The notes beneath the pieces were generated by a model. It was not told the origin of the DNA. It saw only the letters and a program-made list of their open reading frames with translations, and did no database searches. A program made the translations under genes and the position numbers. Shown here one piece after another: positions 46,234 through 55,181 of a stretch of DNA of 64,000 nt; the first letter of the stretch is position 1; each line of letters begins with the position of its first letter. The DNA is from Calothrix sp. 336/3 (GTDB lineage Bacteria; Cyanobacteriota; Cyanobacteriia; Cyanobacteriales; Nostocaceae), in NCBI RefSeq assembly GCF_000734895.2, contig NZ_CP011383.1, forward strand, positions 43,562 to 107,561, written 5' to 3'.

Positions 46234-46881
46234 CTAAAAGGGCGTTTCCAGCGATTCTGGGGTGGGTGTACGGGTGTCGTGTGTCCCTGACCTTGCCATC
46301 GGGGTGAGCATGGAGAGAGCGGCAATAGCGCCCCGTACCTGGGATGTTTCCACCTCCAGATAATTTTGCAGTTGTTCCAAATTACGATGCCCGGATATCT
46401 CCTGGATGATCCGCAGGGGAATTCCGGCGTTGCTCATGATGGTGAGTGCCGTGCGGCGAAAGCTGTGGGTGCTGGCTCCTTCGATATCCGCTTCCAAACA
46501 CCCCCGACGGAAAATTATTCCCGCAAAATCCACATGCAAATGCCCCTTGCCCCAGCGCCCAGGAAACAGCCAGCCTTCTGCTGTTTTGGCTGGTTTGTAT
46601 TCTTCCAGAAACCGCCGCAGGTCTTCCAATACGGGGATGGTGCGGGTGGCCAGTTTCCCCTTGGTGTTGCCCTTACGAATAATCATTTCCGGGCGTACCC
46701 GCCCCTTGCGATCGTACACGTCGGTGATTTTCAAGGTCACGGCTTCCCGTACCCGACACGCCGTGTACAGCATCACCGCACATAGGACCTTATCCCGCAA
46801 GGTGGGTAGCCCGACCGTAAACAAACGCTGGATTTCTTCTTGAGATAAGACCTTGGCTTTCCCGTGTCCGTCGATTTTCAC
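46234..46881 (-). CDS. Tyrosine recombinase/integrase
   Basis: The 215-residue protein has TACRVREAVTL with box I arginine R43, STHSFRRTALTIM (box II) and ISGHRNLEQLQNYLEV with the catalytic tyrosine. The N-terminal arm-binding domain is absent or very short, as in many cyanobacterial plasmid recombinases used for multimer resolution or cassette integration. It stands alone on its strand. No attachment repeats were identified with confidence. Confidence 0.88.
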   Translation of the reverse strand: MKIDGHGKAKVLSQEEIQRLFTVGLPTLRDKVLCAVMLYTACRVREAVTLKITDVYDRKGRVRPEMIIRKGNTKGKLATRTIPVLEDLRRFLEEYKPAKTAEGWLFPGRWGKGHLHVDFAGIIFRRGCLEADIEGASTHSFRRTALTIMSNAGIPLRIIQEISGHRNLEQLQNYLEVETSQVRGAIAALSMLTPMARSGTHDTRTPTPESLETPF

Positions 46882-47302
46882 GCCCTGTCGCCTGAAGAGA
46901 ACAACCTTCTATTATCGCAGGAATGGGGTGTATACCGATATGTTTGTGGGATGTCGAAATGGGTCTTCCAAACGTGAATTATTGAAGCCGTTCTACTTAG
47001 TTTCTGAGACAACATGTTGGGGGAAAAGCTTTGCTGACAAGAATTTAAAGGTAATAATGCCAAACTTCGTTTTTGCTATTCCCCCTTTTCGAGGGGACAT
47101 ACAAAAAAACCCTAGATGGAGAATAGGTTAATTGATACGAGTAGCGTGGTGCTAGACATAATTGTCGAGGTGCAAAAAAAGTGATTTGCATAACGCTTGT
47201 CCCGACTTAATATTTTATTTAGAAACACCCTCTCAGGCATTAATTCCTTTCTTCCTTCAAAAATGAGCGAACGTACAGTAATTAGCACGATTGAACAGCC
47301 AT
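46882..47302. other. Non-coding stretch
   Basis: No gene is supported on either strand; the sequence is moderately AT-rich. Confidence 0.4.
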
Positions 47303-47493
47303 TATATAACCCACATTCCGCACTTCAAAATGTCACACTTTAAGACTTCAATAAATATTACAAATAATGTTTGATATTATTAAGTATTAACACTGCTATT
47401 GTCTAGACTTTTGGCGATTGCTATTCAACTACCATTAGCCCAAAATTTGTAATTTTTGCATATTACAAAAAGAAGTGCGGAATCTGGGATATA
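47303..47493. mobile_element. MITE-like element, about 180 bp
   Basis: CCCACATTCCGCACTTC (from 47310) and GAAGTGCGGAATCTGGG (to 47488) are 17-bp inverted repeats with one mismatch. The AT-rich centre carries no gene. ATATA or TATAA lies outside both ends and could be the target duplication. This layout fits a non-autonomous element moved by a transposase encoded elsewhere. Confidence 0.7.
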
Positions 47494-47605
47494 AATAGGG
47501 GCTGCTGAAAAAGTAGGAAAAGGTAATAATAACTCACAAGTTTCTCACATTTAATCTTTAAATTATTCTATGACTTACATAGGGTTTGCTGAAACTTGAT
47601 CGCAC

Positions 47606-49018
47606 TCAATACACGTCCTGAATCTCAAAAGTGTAGACCGAGTTGGGATAGAAGGAAGACTCGAAATGCTTGTCTTGTAAGGTCGTATCGGTAAAGACCT
47701 GGTATTTTTTGTCGGGAATGTCATTACCAGGGCTTGTGGTGGTCTCCCATCGCTCAATGGGCCCGCCTACATGACCAAACGCCGATAGATTATAGTTAAT
47801 CGTTTGTCCTTCGTTGAAGTTTAGGGTCACAATAGTCAGTTTACAATCTCTTTCGTTGTAAGCAACGACAGTATTGTGATCGTCACTGCCAATAATCCGG
47901 CAACCCTGTTTAATATGTCGGCTGAACTGGGAGAAAACAAAATATTTGCGATTCGTCGAACCGATCCGGTTGTCACCAGCATTGGACTGGATTAGCCCCC
48001 ACGCACCCCCATCAAATGGCTGCCAGTAAATCCAGGCTTCGGGTTGCAAATCGGTCATATCGCGGACGATAGTGTCTGCCATTGACATGCCCGATGCATC
48101 TGCATCACCATACTCGGACATCCAAATTTTTTTGCGCCCAACTGCCTGACGCAACGGGATACGTCCGTTTCCTCGATAGGGTTCAAGCCCATAGTATCCA
48201 TGAACGTCGATCTTAGCGATTTTGTTGTGAGTGTCCTGATCAAAGGCATTCCAAGTACTGAGAGCACTATCCATGTCGTTCTCATCAGATGCAGTGATGC
48301 CAACATTTTGTAGCGCAATTTTATCAAGTTCTTCGCGTAGATAACTAATTACTTTCTTTTGGGAGTCATGGTCAAAGCTACAACCTTCTTGCTCTAAGGG
48401 ATACTTCCACCACCAAGCAGAAGGTTCATTAAATGCTTCAATATAATTGACATTAATCCCCCAATTGTCGCGAGCATATTTGACAACAGTGGCGAGATAC
48501 TTGGCAAACTGATTATAGTTCCACTCTTGTAGGTTGTTACCACCTGAGCCTCCAGCCGTGCTGTGGTTATTGCACATCCACCACATGGGGGAGACGGAGA
48601 AAAACTCAAACAGATTTACACCGCGATCTTTGGCACGTTGCATCATATGGCGCTGATTGGCATCTAACTGCCAGTTCCAACTATTTGAGGCAGGATAGTC
48701 GCTGTCCCAGTTCAGCCAGTAGCCTTTGATGTTTTTGAAGCCAGGCATTTGGGGGGAGACCTGCTCAATAGTATTGTCGTTTATGCGCCCGCCGCCGCCA
48801 CCACCACCAATGTTATAGCGGATGATGTTTATTCCCAGCCCCAAAAGATTTTCTCCTTGCCAAGGCACGGTCTTTGTACTGAAACAAATATCTGCCAACA
48901 TATCGGCATTGTCTACATTACCAAATTGATTTGCCCACCAGGAAAGTGAGCAACCCCAACCATCGAAAGACTCTGTGCGAATTTCGTTTGGGTTAATGTT
49001 AACTGTATAATCAGCCAT
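47606..49018 (-). CDS. Glycoside hydrolase family 30-like enzyme
   Basis: The 470-residue protein is a TIM-barrel glycosidase with FDGWGCSLSWWANQFG at the start, the acid/base in EAFNEPSAWW (E198) and the nucleophile in IWMSEYGDADA (E302), then a C-terminal beta domain (HNTVVAYNERDCKLTIVTLNF). It is closest in pattern to endo-beta-1,6-galactanase-type GH30 proteins. ATG 49018 is chosen because GAGGAGAACAAT precedes it. No signal peptide is visible, which is odd for a polysaccharide hydrolase; export by another route or cytosolic use is possible. The family is rare in cyanobacteria, suggesting transfer. Confidence 0.87.
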   Translation of the reverse strand: MADYTVNINPNEIRTESFDGWGCSLSWWANQFGNVDNADMLADICFSTKTVPWQGENLLGLGINIIRYNIGGGGGGGRINDNTIEQVSPQMPGFKNIKGYWLNWDSDYPASNSWNWQLDANQRHMMQRAKDRGVNLFEFFSVSPMWWMCNNHSTAGGSGGNNLQEWNYNQFAKYLATVVKYARDNWGINVNYIEAFNEPSAWWWKYPLEQEGCSFDHDSQKKVISYLREELDKIALQNVGITASDENDMDSALSTWNAFDQDTHNKIAKIDVHGYYGLEPYRGNGRIPLRQAVGRKKIWMSEYGDADASGMSMADTIVRDMTDLQPEAWIYWQPFDGGAWGLIQSNAGDNRIGSTNRKYFVFSQFSRHIKQGCRIIGSDDHNTVVAYNERDCKLTIVTLNFNEGQTINYNLSAFGHVGGPIERWETTTSPGNDIPDKKYQVFTDTTLQDKHFESSFYPNSVYTFEIQDVY

Positions 49019-49413
49019 ATTGTTCTCCTCGCTTGAGAAGTAGTCGGACATAGATACATTTCAGCTCGACTTCATTCATTTGCTAGAACCGTTACACTGC
49101 AATGGCTCTGATAGACATTGGATTTTCTCTAGACTTTTCAGCATATCAGTCAAACATGGCATATCTGAAAAAGTTTCGCTCCCAGAGTGCGATCCGGGCA
49201 CTGCCGAAAATGGCTCCAATTGCAAATTGGATAAAGACAAACTCAGAGGATACCTGAACAGCTGAAGGTCACAGTAGCCATCTGAGCATGATGCGAAATT
49301 CAGGACTTACCAAATATCCTCTCACTGCAAATTGTTTTTAAATTGATTGCACGCCCTGGATTAGAGAGGCTTATAAGCCATCCTGATATCTCCATGATGG
49401 TGGTTGAGCGGCA
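49019..49413. other. Non-coding stretch between two minus-strand genes
   Basis: About 390 nt with no supported gene. It separates the GH30 gene from the beta-rich protein gene, so the two are probably transcribed separately or with a long leader. Confidence 0.4.
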
Positions 49414-49869
49414 CTAACGATATTCCAGCTCATATTGACCACCAGGTATAGGGAAATAAAGCGGACACCACACATGGTTAAGTTGTATTCTCATCTTCTG
49501 ACAATAATACGGGCCGTGTGAAGTCGAACCACATATGTCGTCGTAGTATTCCCACGTGGTTATCCACCCATTAATATGATGCATATTCGGAACATAAATT
49601 AATCGTGCTGTTTGTCCGGCTTGAATTTGCGACGTATATGTATTTGTCTCCGTGTAAGACCTATTATAAGTTAATTGGAGACTGGCTTTTACGCTCTCAA
49701 ATATGTCCCAGCTGACTCCCACCTGTGCACTCCACCCGACAGTTACGCCTTGAGAGTGCGCTATCGTGCCTTGCCCTTGAAGCCAGTCTGTAACAGCTAC
49801 TGCCATGTCCCTACGAAGTTCTTGCGCTTGCCACTGCACTTCGTAAGTATCTTTTCCAGGAATTGACAT
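49414..49869 (-). CDS. Beta-rich protein, possible aerolysin/ETX-MTX2-like pore former
   Basis: The 151-residue protein starts after TTGGAGGATGTTATAA. The middle has strands of alternating polar and hydrophobic residues with many Ser/Thr (VTVGWSAQVGVSWDIFESVKA, YNRSYTETNTYTSQIQAGQ), then RLIYVPNMHHINGWITTWEY. This resembles the membrane-insertion and core strands of aerolysin-type toxins. It has four cysteines near the end and no signal peptide. It lies beside a GH30 enzyme on the same strand. The call is tentative. Confidence 0.45.
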   Translation of the reverse strand: MSIPGKDTYEVQWQAQELRRDMAVAVTDWLQGQGTIAHSQGVTVGWSAQVGVSWDIFESVKASLQLTYNRSYTETNTYTSQIQAGQTARLIYVPNMHHINGWITTWEYYDDICGSTSHGPYYCQKMRIQLNHVWCPLYFPIPGGQYELEYR

Positions 49870-50088
49870 TTATAACATCCTCCAATAAAAAATCGGTTCT
49901 TCGGCTCTTTTTATGGAAAACATGGTTAAAAAGGGTTGAAAGACTTATTGTGTAAGGATTTAGCTTCAAAAAGTATCATAATCACTTTGTAACCCTTGTT
50001 CTGTAAGAGTTTTGCTACAACAAATTCTCAATCTCCATAAAACTGCCTGAAGAACCAAAAAATCAAATCTTCTTTAAGTCAAAAAGAT
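49870..50088. other. AT-rich upstream region
   Basis: No gene was seen; it probably holds the promoter of the minus-strand beta-rich protein. Confidence 0.35.
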
Positions 50089-50192
50089 GAGCTAGGGCGT
50101 GTCATCAGTTGAGACCAATTACAGTAGGGGCAATGTAAATTGCACCCCAAAAGTTGACTTTCTTTACATTAACTGATGACACGCCCTAGCTC
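50089..50192. mobile_element. MITE-like element, about 100 bp
   Basis: Perfect 22-bp inverted repeats (GAGCTAGGGCGTGTCATCAG… and its complement) enclose 60 bp without a gene. The end sequence GGGCGTGTCATCA resembles those of IS5-type elements. The bases CTAG at the arms could be part of the target. Confidence 0.75.
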
Positions 50193-50739
50193 TAACGGTG
50201 AAAGCCAACGGTTGTTTTGGCGTTATTATGCACTTCAGTGGCTTTGAGTAGAATTCCGTAAATTCACAGATTTTTTGCAGGAAACGGTGGGTCATTGGTT
50301 GCGTATGCATACCTGCAAGCGATTATGGGTATAGTTCCACATTTTGACCAAATGTCAATTAGGATTTTCGACTTTCTTGATTTACAGCCTCTTAATCGTC
50401 AATTAGCTTGTCCAGATAATCGGTTAATTTAAAGCTCTAAATTTTGGATAAATTAATTCCAAATAAACCTTGGTTATAACAGGGTAAGAGCATCTCAAAC
50501 CCTATTGACACGGTAGTTTTGGGGTTCACCCAAAGCACAAATAAGTCCAAAATTACTACACTGAACCAAGGGGTGGAATTGACATTTTCGTCTTTATATG
50601 GTCAAAAAATATAAAAAGCTATTTAAACCATATTTTTTCAATCATTTACGACCATTCGTCCTATTTAGAACGAAAAATTGATATTTAGATAGAGCTTTAA
50701 GCTTTTTGTCTGTATCAAGAGCTACAAAATTAGATGCGC
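50193..50739. other. Non-coding AT-rich stretch
   Basis: No supported gene. GGTAGTTTTGG and CCAAAATTACTA near 50511-50560 form a weak inverted repeat. Confidence 0.35.
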
Positions 50740-50852
50740 TTACCCTGCTTTGTTATAATTAGTTCTATCTAGTTTCAGCACTGCACAGTAATCACTATCA
50801 AAATTGCGATACTGCACAAATTGAAAGCCAATTTTTTGATAAAATGTGACTG
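50740..50852 (-). pseudogene. Remnant of a GNAT-type acetyltransferase
   Basis: The minus-strand frame reads VTFYQKIGFQFVQYRNFDSD and then CAVLKLD…, ending at TAA 50740-50742. FYQKIGF is the typical C-terminal helix-strand of GNAT enzymes. A TAG lies a few codons upstream and nothing recognisable precedes it, so only the last 36 residues remain. Confidence 0.6.
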
Positions 50853-51083
50853 CCTAGCTAGCAGAGTTAAGATGCAAAGAAAATAGAAATATTACCTTGT
50901 AGTGCATCAGTAAGAACTGACAAGAGATTAAAGCCCTGCTTGGATGCAGTGGAAAGAAAAGAGCGAATATTCGCAAATGAAACAACATTGGAGAAGGAGC
51001 GAAAACCACCCGAAATTTTCTGCTTACATTTCATCATCCGCAGGTCTCTTAAATTATTGTTCAATTTATAGGCTGCTGTGGGC

Positions 51084-51497
51084 TTAAGCGATCGCAAAGA
51101 GTTCTAACCCTATTTTTTCGGCTTGCTCGCTCAGTCGTTTGTCGGTGGTTGCAAGGGGAAGGCTCAATTTCTGGGCAATGGCGAGGTAGAAACAATCGTG
51201 GAATGGGTGGCGAAGTTCAATGCAGAGACGTACCGCATCATCAAACTGCTCGTCCGTGTCCATCAGGCTGACGGCGTGTTTGTCAAGCATTCTCACCCAC
51301 CGGGCAATCATAGCGTGTGCTTCCTCAGCCGTAACGCGATCAAGGCGTGCCGCTTTGGCGATGGTGGCGGTAACTTCGTTGCGGAGGATGGAGGGGGCAA
51401 GAAGTTTGCGGTTCTGCACGAACAGACTAGCTGCCGCCCCAGATAGAGGTTCCGCCAAAAACCATTTCACCGCAATGCTGGCATCAAGGACAATCAT
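51084..51497 (-). CDS. vapC: PIN-domain ribonuclease toxin (VapC-like)
   Basis: The 137-residue protein has the four PIN acidic positions in order: D5 (VLDAS), E41 (RNEVTA), D101 (FHDCFYLAIA) and D119 (ATTDKRL). It overlaps the antitoxin gene by 4 nt. It would cleave RNA when freed from the antitoxin and so stabilise the plasmid. It looks intact. Confidence 0.9.
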   Translation of the reverse strand: MIVLDASIAVKWFLAEPLSGAAASLFVQNRKLLAPSILRNEVTATIAKAARLDRVTAEEAHAMIARWVRMLDKHAVSLMDTDEQFDDAVRLCIELRHPFHDCFYLAIAQKLSLPLATTDKRLSEQAEKIGLELFAIA

Positions 51498-51769
51498 TCC
51501 TTTTCATCCCGAATATCGCGGACGAGTCCGTCGGTAAAGCCATCCGGCAGTAGCCCGTATTTTTGCTGCATGGCATCTAGGTGTTGCTGCACTTCTTTGG
51601 CAAAATCATTTTGGGGGCGAAGGGCTTGAGCCTGGAGGAGTTGGCGGACGAATCCTTCAAGAGTTTTATATCCTGCTTCTGTAGCTTGGTGCGAAAGTGC
51701 TGGTACGACCCAAGGTTCAAGGTTGCGAACCTTGATATTGCCAAGATTAATATTATCCACAGTTTGCAT
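51494..51769 (-). CDS. vapB: FitA/VapB-like antitoxin
   Basis: The 91-residue protein has the FitA-type pattern: a short ribbon-helix-helix (GNIKVRNLEPWVVPALSHQA), YKTLEGFVRQLLQAQAL, and a C-terminal extension that should wrap the toxin. It is directly upstream of vapC. ATG 51769 is preferred over 51811 because the RHH domain starts just after it. Confidence 0.82.
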   Translation of the reverse strand: MQTVDNINLGNIKVRNLEPWVVPALSHQATEAGYKTLEGFVRQLLQAQALRPQNDFAKEVQQHLDAMQQKYGLLPDGFTDGLVRDIRDEKE

Positions 51770-51844
51770 ACTTCTGCTTATAGCAATTTTTTGATAACCA
51801 TGAAAGCCCAAAAATGCATAATGTCTTGTTTTTGAAAAAATAGG

Positions 51845-51934
51845 GGCGTTGCATAAATGCGGGATGAACTAGAGGCTGAAAGTATTATTATTTCGTCCAA
51901 AAATCAGCAAAATCATCCCCTGAATCAGCAACGC
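51845..51934. mobile_element. 90-bp MITE related to IS1-type ends
   Basis: The ends are GGCGTTGCATAAATGCGGGATGA and TCATCCCCTGAATC…AACGCC, imperfect inverted repeats of 23 nt. The 8-bp direct repeat AAAATAGG flanks it exactly (51837-51844 and 51935-51942). The tip GGCGTTGC and the 8-bp duplication match the IS1 copies in this window, which could move it in trans. Confidence 0.85.
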
Positions 51935-52013
51935 CAAAATAGGTATTACTGCGCTAACTGCAAAAGGTAGTATGCCCCCAATACCAAAAACCAGAAATAC
52001 GAATTGTGGATTT

Positions 52014-52190
52014 TTTAAAGATTTTATCTCCGAAAAACATATGTTTTTTAGACATGCCGCTTAGTAAAGAAAACGGTCGTTTGTTTTACCAGCTCCCGAC
52101 CCCCAACCAAAAGACGGTTTTTCGGCTAGCGCACGGGCAAGATACTTGGTAAAACAATCATCGTTAAAAAACGATTGGCAGGAACGAGTT
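52014..52190. promoter_or_regulatory. Candidate res site of serine resolvase
   Basis: Several inverted motifs occur just upstream of the resolvase: CCGAAAAACATATGTTTTTTAG (about 52030), AAACGGTCG and GACGGTTTTTCGG (about 52075-52125), and GTAAAACAATCATCGTTAAAAAACGAT (about 52150-52175). GTTTTTCGG-type half sites recur before the second resolvase (56340-56415). Confidence 0.5.
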
Positions 52191-52213
52191 TTGATACTCT
52201 TCTAGAGGAGGGG

Positions 52214-52816
52214 ATGATGAAAATTGGCTATGCTCGCGTGTCCACCCTGGAACAAAATACTGACCTGCAACAGGATGCGCTCAAAAGTGCAGGATGCGAA
52301 AAGGTCATCGTAGACAAAGTAAGCGGCACCGTGGCGGAACGCCCCGGTCTCGACAAAATCAAAGAGCTACTACGCGACGGCGATACCTTGGTCGTCTGGC
52401 GGTTAGATCGGCTGGGACGTTCGCTGCAAGACCTCATCAGTTGGGCTGCTTATCTGGAACAGCGCAGGATTGCGCTCCACAGTCTCCATGAAAACATCGA
52501 CACCAGCACCTCTACGGGTCGGCTTATCTTTCATATTTTCGGCGCACTGGCGGAATTTGAGCGGAATCTTATCCAAGAGCGCACCCGCGCCGGATTAGCC
52601 GCCGCCCGTGCCCGTGGGCGATTAGGCGGACGACGCAAAGCGTTAGATACGGACAAACGGCAGCTTGCCGTTACCCTTTACAACGAGAAGAAAACCCCCA
52701 TCACCAAAATCTGCGACATGATGGGCATCTCCAAGCCTACCCTCTACAGCTATGTGCGCGAGGCACAAAAGGCAGGAACACCCCCGACGCAGGATAAAAA
52801 AACACCTACACCCTAA
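52214..52816 (+). CDS. Serine recombinase (resolvase/invertase family)
   Basis: The 200-residue protein contains IGYARVSTLEQNTDLQ with the nucleophile S10 and R8, VVWRLDRLGRSLQDLI, and IFGALAEFERNLIQERT, the E-helix signature. The C-terminal helix-turn-helix is KICDMMGISKPTLYSYV. GAGGAGGGG precedes the ATG. The length fits small resolvases of Tn3-type elements. No linked transposase is nearby. Confidence 0.93.
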   Translation: MMKIGYARVSTLEQNTDLQQDALKSAGCEKVIVDKVSGTVAERPGLDKIKELLRDGDTLVVWRLDRLGRSLQDLISWAAYLEQRRIALHSLHENIDTSTSTGRLIFHIFGALAEFERNLIQERTRAGLAAARARGRLGGRRKALDTDKRQLAVTLYNEKKTPITKICDMMGISKPTLYSYVREAQKAGTPPTQDKKTPTP

Positions 52817-52823
52817 AATCACC

Positions 52824-53132
52824 CTAATGCAGGGTGTTCTGTTTAAAGCGTGCGAGCAACTCCGCACGCGACGAGGTGAGCAAGAGATTGACCGTTTCCT
52901 CGCCCCAAATCTGCGCTAGCGATGGAATAATAGAAGACAGTTCTTCATCAACATTGCCAAACCGACTCTTAAACACGCAGTGCATGATAAGACCCTGCTG
53001 CCCTACCTCCAAGACTCCCCTTACCCAGCCACGCTTGAAAAAGTAGAACCACGCTTCGCTTTCACCTTCATACTGTTTTCACACCCAATCAGGCAGTTCA
53101 ACAGAATTTTCGAGTGCAATAATCCCCCGCAT
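52824..53132 (-). pseudogene. Rpn-family nuclease remnant (C-terminal part)
   Basis: FGNVDEELSSIIPSLAQIWG and ETVNLLLTSSRAELLARF closely match the C-terminus of the Rpn-like protein at 53144-54109. Upstream, an in-frame TGA after ENSVELPDWV and the absence of the nuclease domain mark it as a fragment. It is convergent with the resolvase and next to the intact paralogue, so it is a tandem-duplication remnant. Confidence 0.8.
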
Positions 53133-53143
53133 CTTGAATTATC

Positions 53144-54109
53144 CTAATGTAGGATGTTCTGCCCGAAGCGGGCGAGTAACTCCTCACGAGACGAGGTGAG
53201 CAACAGATTGACCGTTTCATCACCCCATATCTGCGCTAGCGATGGAACGATAGAAGACAATTCTTCATCAACAGCGCCAAAGCGACCTTTGAGCAAGCTG
53301 TGGATGATACCCTGCTGCCCCTCTTGAATCCCCTCTTGCCGTCCAATACGCTCGAAGCTGGTCATATAAGGCATTTTCTTCTCCTCCTCAAATTGCAGGA
53401 TGTCGTCCTGAAACGCCAGAGCCAGGGGTTCTGGCAACTGCATCATCCAATCCAACACTCGAAACAACTCTACGACATTTTGCCGATTATATCCACGTTC
53501 GTAAAGGCTTTTGCACAGACGGGATTTCCAATTCTTACGTTCGGCGGCATCTTGCGTTGTTTCCTGGGTTTTGCGGTGCGCCATCACCACCAGCGCAAAT
53601 GGGTTATCACTAGCTTCCAGCGCTTCCCAGGCATAATCCAGCAGTTTAAGGATGGGGAAGCGCAGCCGCATCTCGCAGCCCCAGCGCCCATAATGATATT
53701 CCTGGGGTCGCCACGCTGACTGTTCATCCCCCAGCACCGCCACACTGACTACTTCCCGCTCATAGCGATCGAAGATGCGGTAGTGGTAGGTAAACATCCT
53801 TTTGGCAAAGGTGCTATCGGTCTGGCTTTGCACTTCCAGATGCAGCAGTAACCAGGCTTCCGCGCCATCCGCTAGCCAGACCTTGACGAGCTTATCGACA
53901 ACACGCTTGCCAACTTCGGCATCGCGGACGATGTGCTGGAACTCCTTATCCAAGAACTCATAACCTCGTTCCCAGTCGATGGCCCGGTGCGCTTCTGGCA
54001 AGAAGAAAGCCACTGCCTCCTCAAAATAAGTCTCTAGCGCCATTTTCCATGGTTCATCGTAATTCGCCGCAACGTTGGTGTCAGGTTCGGTCATCCAGGT
54101 GGCATCCAT
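53144..54109 (-). CDS. Rpn-family recombination-promoting nuclease / DUF4351 protein
   Basis: The protein has about 321 residues. The PD-(D/E)xK-like core is visible as DKEFQHIV…KVWLADGAEAWLLLHLEVQSQ, with the acidic residues and E-x-Q expected of this family. Then FAKRMFTYHYRIFDRYEREVVSVAVL, a helical region, and the DUF4351 C-terminus (GAVDEELSSIVPSL…ELLARFGQ). Rpn proteins are DNases linked to recombination and phage defence. The start is uncertain between 54109 and 54094, neither with a strong ribosome site. A near-identical 5' part occurs at 55979-56181. Confidence 0.85.
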   Translation of the reverse strand: MDATWMTEPDTNVAANYDEPWKMALETYFEEAVAFFLPEAHRAIDWERGYEFLDKEFQHIVRDAEVGKRVVDKLVKVWLADGAEAWLLLHLEVQSQTDSTFAKRMFTYHYRIFDRYEREVVSVAVLGDEQSAWRPQEYHYGRWGCEMRLRFPILKLLDYAWEALEASDNPFALVVMAHRKTQETTQDAAERKNWKSRLCKSLYERGYNRQNVVELFRVLDWMMQLPEPLALAFQDDILQFEEEKKMPYMTSFERIGRQEGIQEGQQGIIHSLLKGRFGAVDEELSSIVPSLAQIWGDETVNLLLTSSREELLARFGQNILH

Positions 54110-54375
54110 TTCACGGAAATAGGGACACCTTGTGTACTGGTGTTGCGGGCACAGAGCCAGGAAAAAGCGCTCCTCCTTGCAGGATGGGAACCATGCAAGG
54201 AGGAGCATCAACCTAAAACATATCGCGGGGGGTGCGTTCCATCGCACTTCAAGAGTTCGGGTAAAAAATCCGTCCAACCGCACAGAAGCGCGAATTATCG
54301 TCCTTAAAAACTGTCCGGTGGTGAGCGGCATCTGTTCTTTTATAAAATCTCTTTTATCGAGGTTTTTGTAAATCT

Positions 54376-55047
54376 ATGAATATTAGTGCAACAAATTTTA
54401 GTACTTTTTGCGGTGTTACATTAAGTTTATTGGCTGCTACCATGCCTGTTTTTGCTCAAAATAGTGATATTATGCGAGCGCATTGGAGTGGTAATATCGG
54501 TACGGGCACATTTTCTAGTGCTGAAGCTGCTTGTGCTACATATGCAACGCCCCGCAATCCTTTTCGGCGTGTCGAAATGATAACAATGCAAGGAAAAAAA
54601 TATCCATATCGCGCGCATTGTTTTTATGCTAACTCTCCTGCGAATAAGCCGCGTGTTCTTGATCAACACTGCGAAATTCCGTACAATTATCGATATGTTG
54701 GATATGTTGCAGGGGTTTGTTTGCGACGTGACCTAATTAGTAATGTTATAGCTACAGGTGCTAATAACATAAAAGCAACAAATAGTACTGATATTATTGT
54801 TGTTATCAATGATGGAAAGGCGACAAACATTACAAATTTTTCTTCCAATGATTGGATTGTCGTATCTAGCAGACAAGGCTATGATATTCTTCCAAATCAG
54901 GGTGACATCAGAGGAGATACTGGAACCCCCGTTTCTAGTGGTGGAACAACGCTTCGCGTCAGGGGTACGCCACAAAATACAAATTTAAATTTTGTGGACA
55001 TTGTGCCGCAAAATTTTCCAAAAAATCGAATCATTGAAATAAAATAA
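54376..55047 (+). CDS. Secreted protein, unknown
   Basis: The 223-residue protein starts with a signal peptide (FCGVTLSLLAATMPVFAQ) and cleavage after Ala-Gln is likely. The mature part has four cysteines in a small domain (EAACATYATP…AHCFYANSP…HCEIPYNYRYVGYVAGVC) and then a beta-rich half with Asn/Thr repeats. It is AT-richer than its neighbours. No family is recognised. It lies between Rpn genes and a lipoprotein, possibly as cargo. Confidence 0.65.
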   Translation: MNISATNFSTFCGVTLSLLAATMPVFAQNSDIMRAHWSGNIGTGTFSSAEAACATYATPRNPFRRVEMITMQGKKYPYRAHCFYANSPANKPRVLDQHCEIPYNYRYVGYVAGVCLRRDLISNVIATGANNIKATNSTDIIVVINDGKATNITNFSSNDWIVVSSRQGYDILPNQGDIRGDTGTPVSSGGTTLRVRGTPQNTNLNFVDIVPQNFPKNRIIEIK

Positions 55048-55094
55048 ATTGTTTTTGATTTTTTTGATGATTTAGCCTATATCTCACTAGAATA

Positions 55095-55156
55095 CAGGGC
55101 TGTTTAGTGCGGAGTAGTTTTTAGCCTCAAAACAAGTCGAACACTAAACAGCCCTG
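55095..55156. repeat. 62-bp palindromic element
   Basis: CAGGGCTGTTTAGTG and CACTAAACAGCCCTG are perfect 15-bp inverted repeats with a 32-nt centre. There is TA just outside the left end and TAGAATA-like sequence outside both. It could be a minimal MITE; without a T-run a terminator is less likely. Confidence 0.6.
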
Positions 55157-55181
55157 CATTAGAATATTTTTTGGTGAGATT

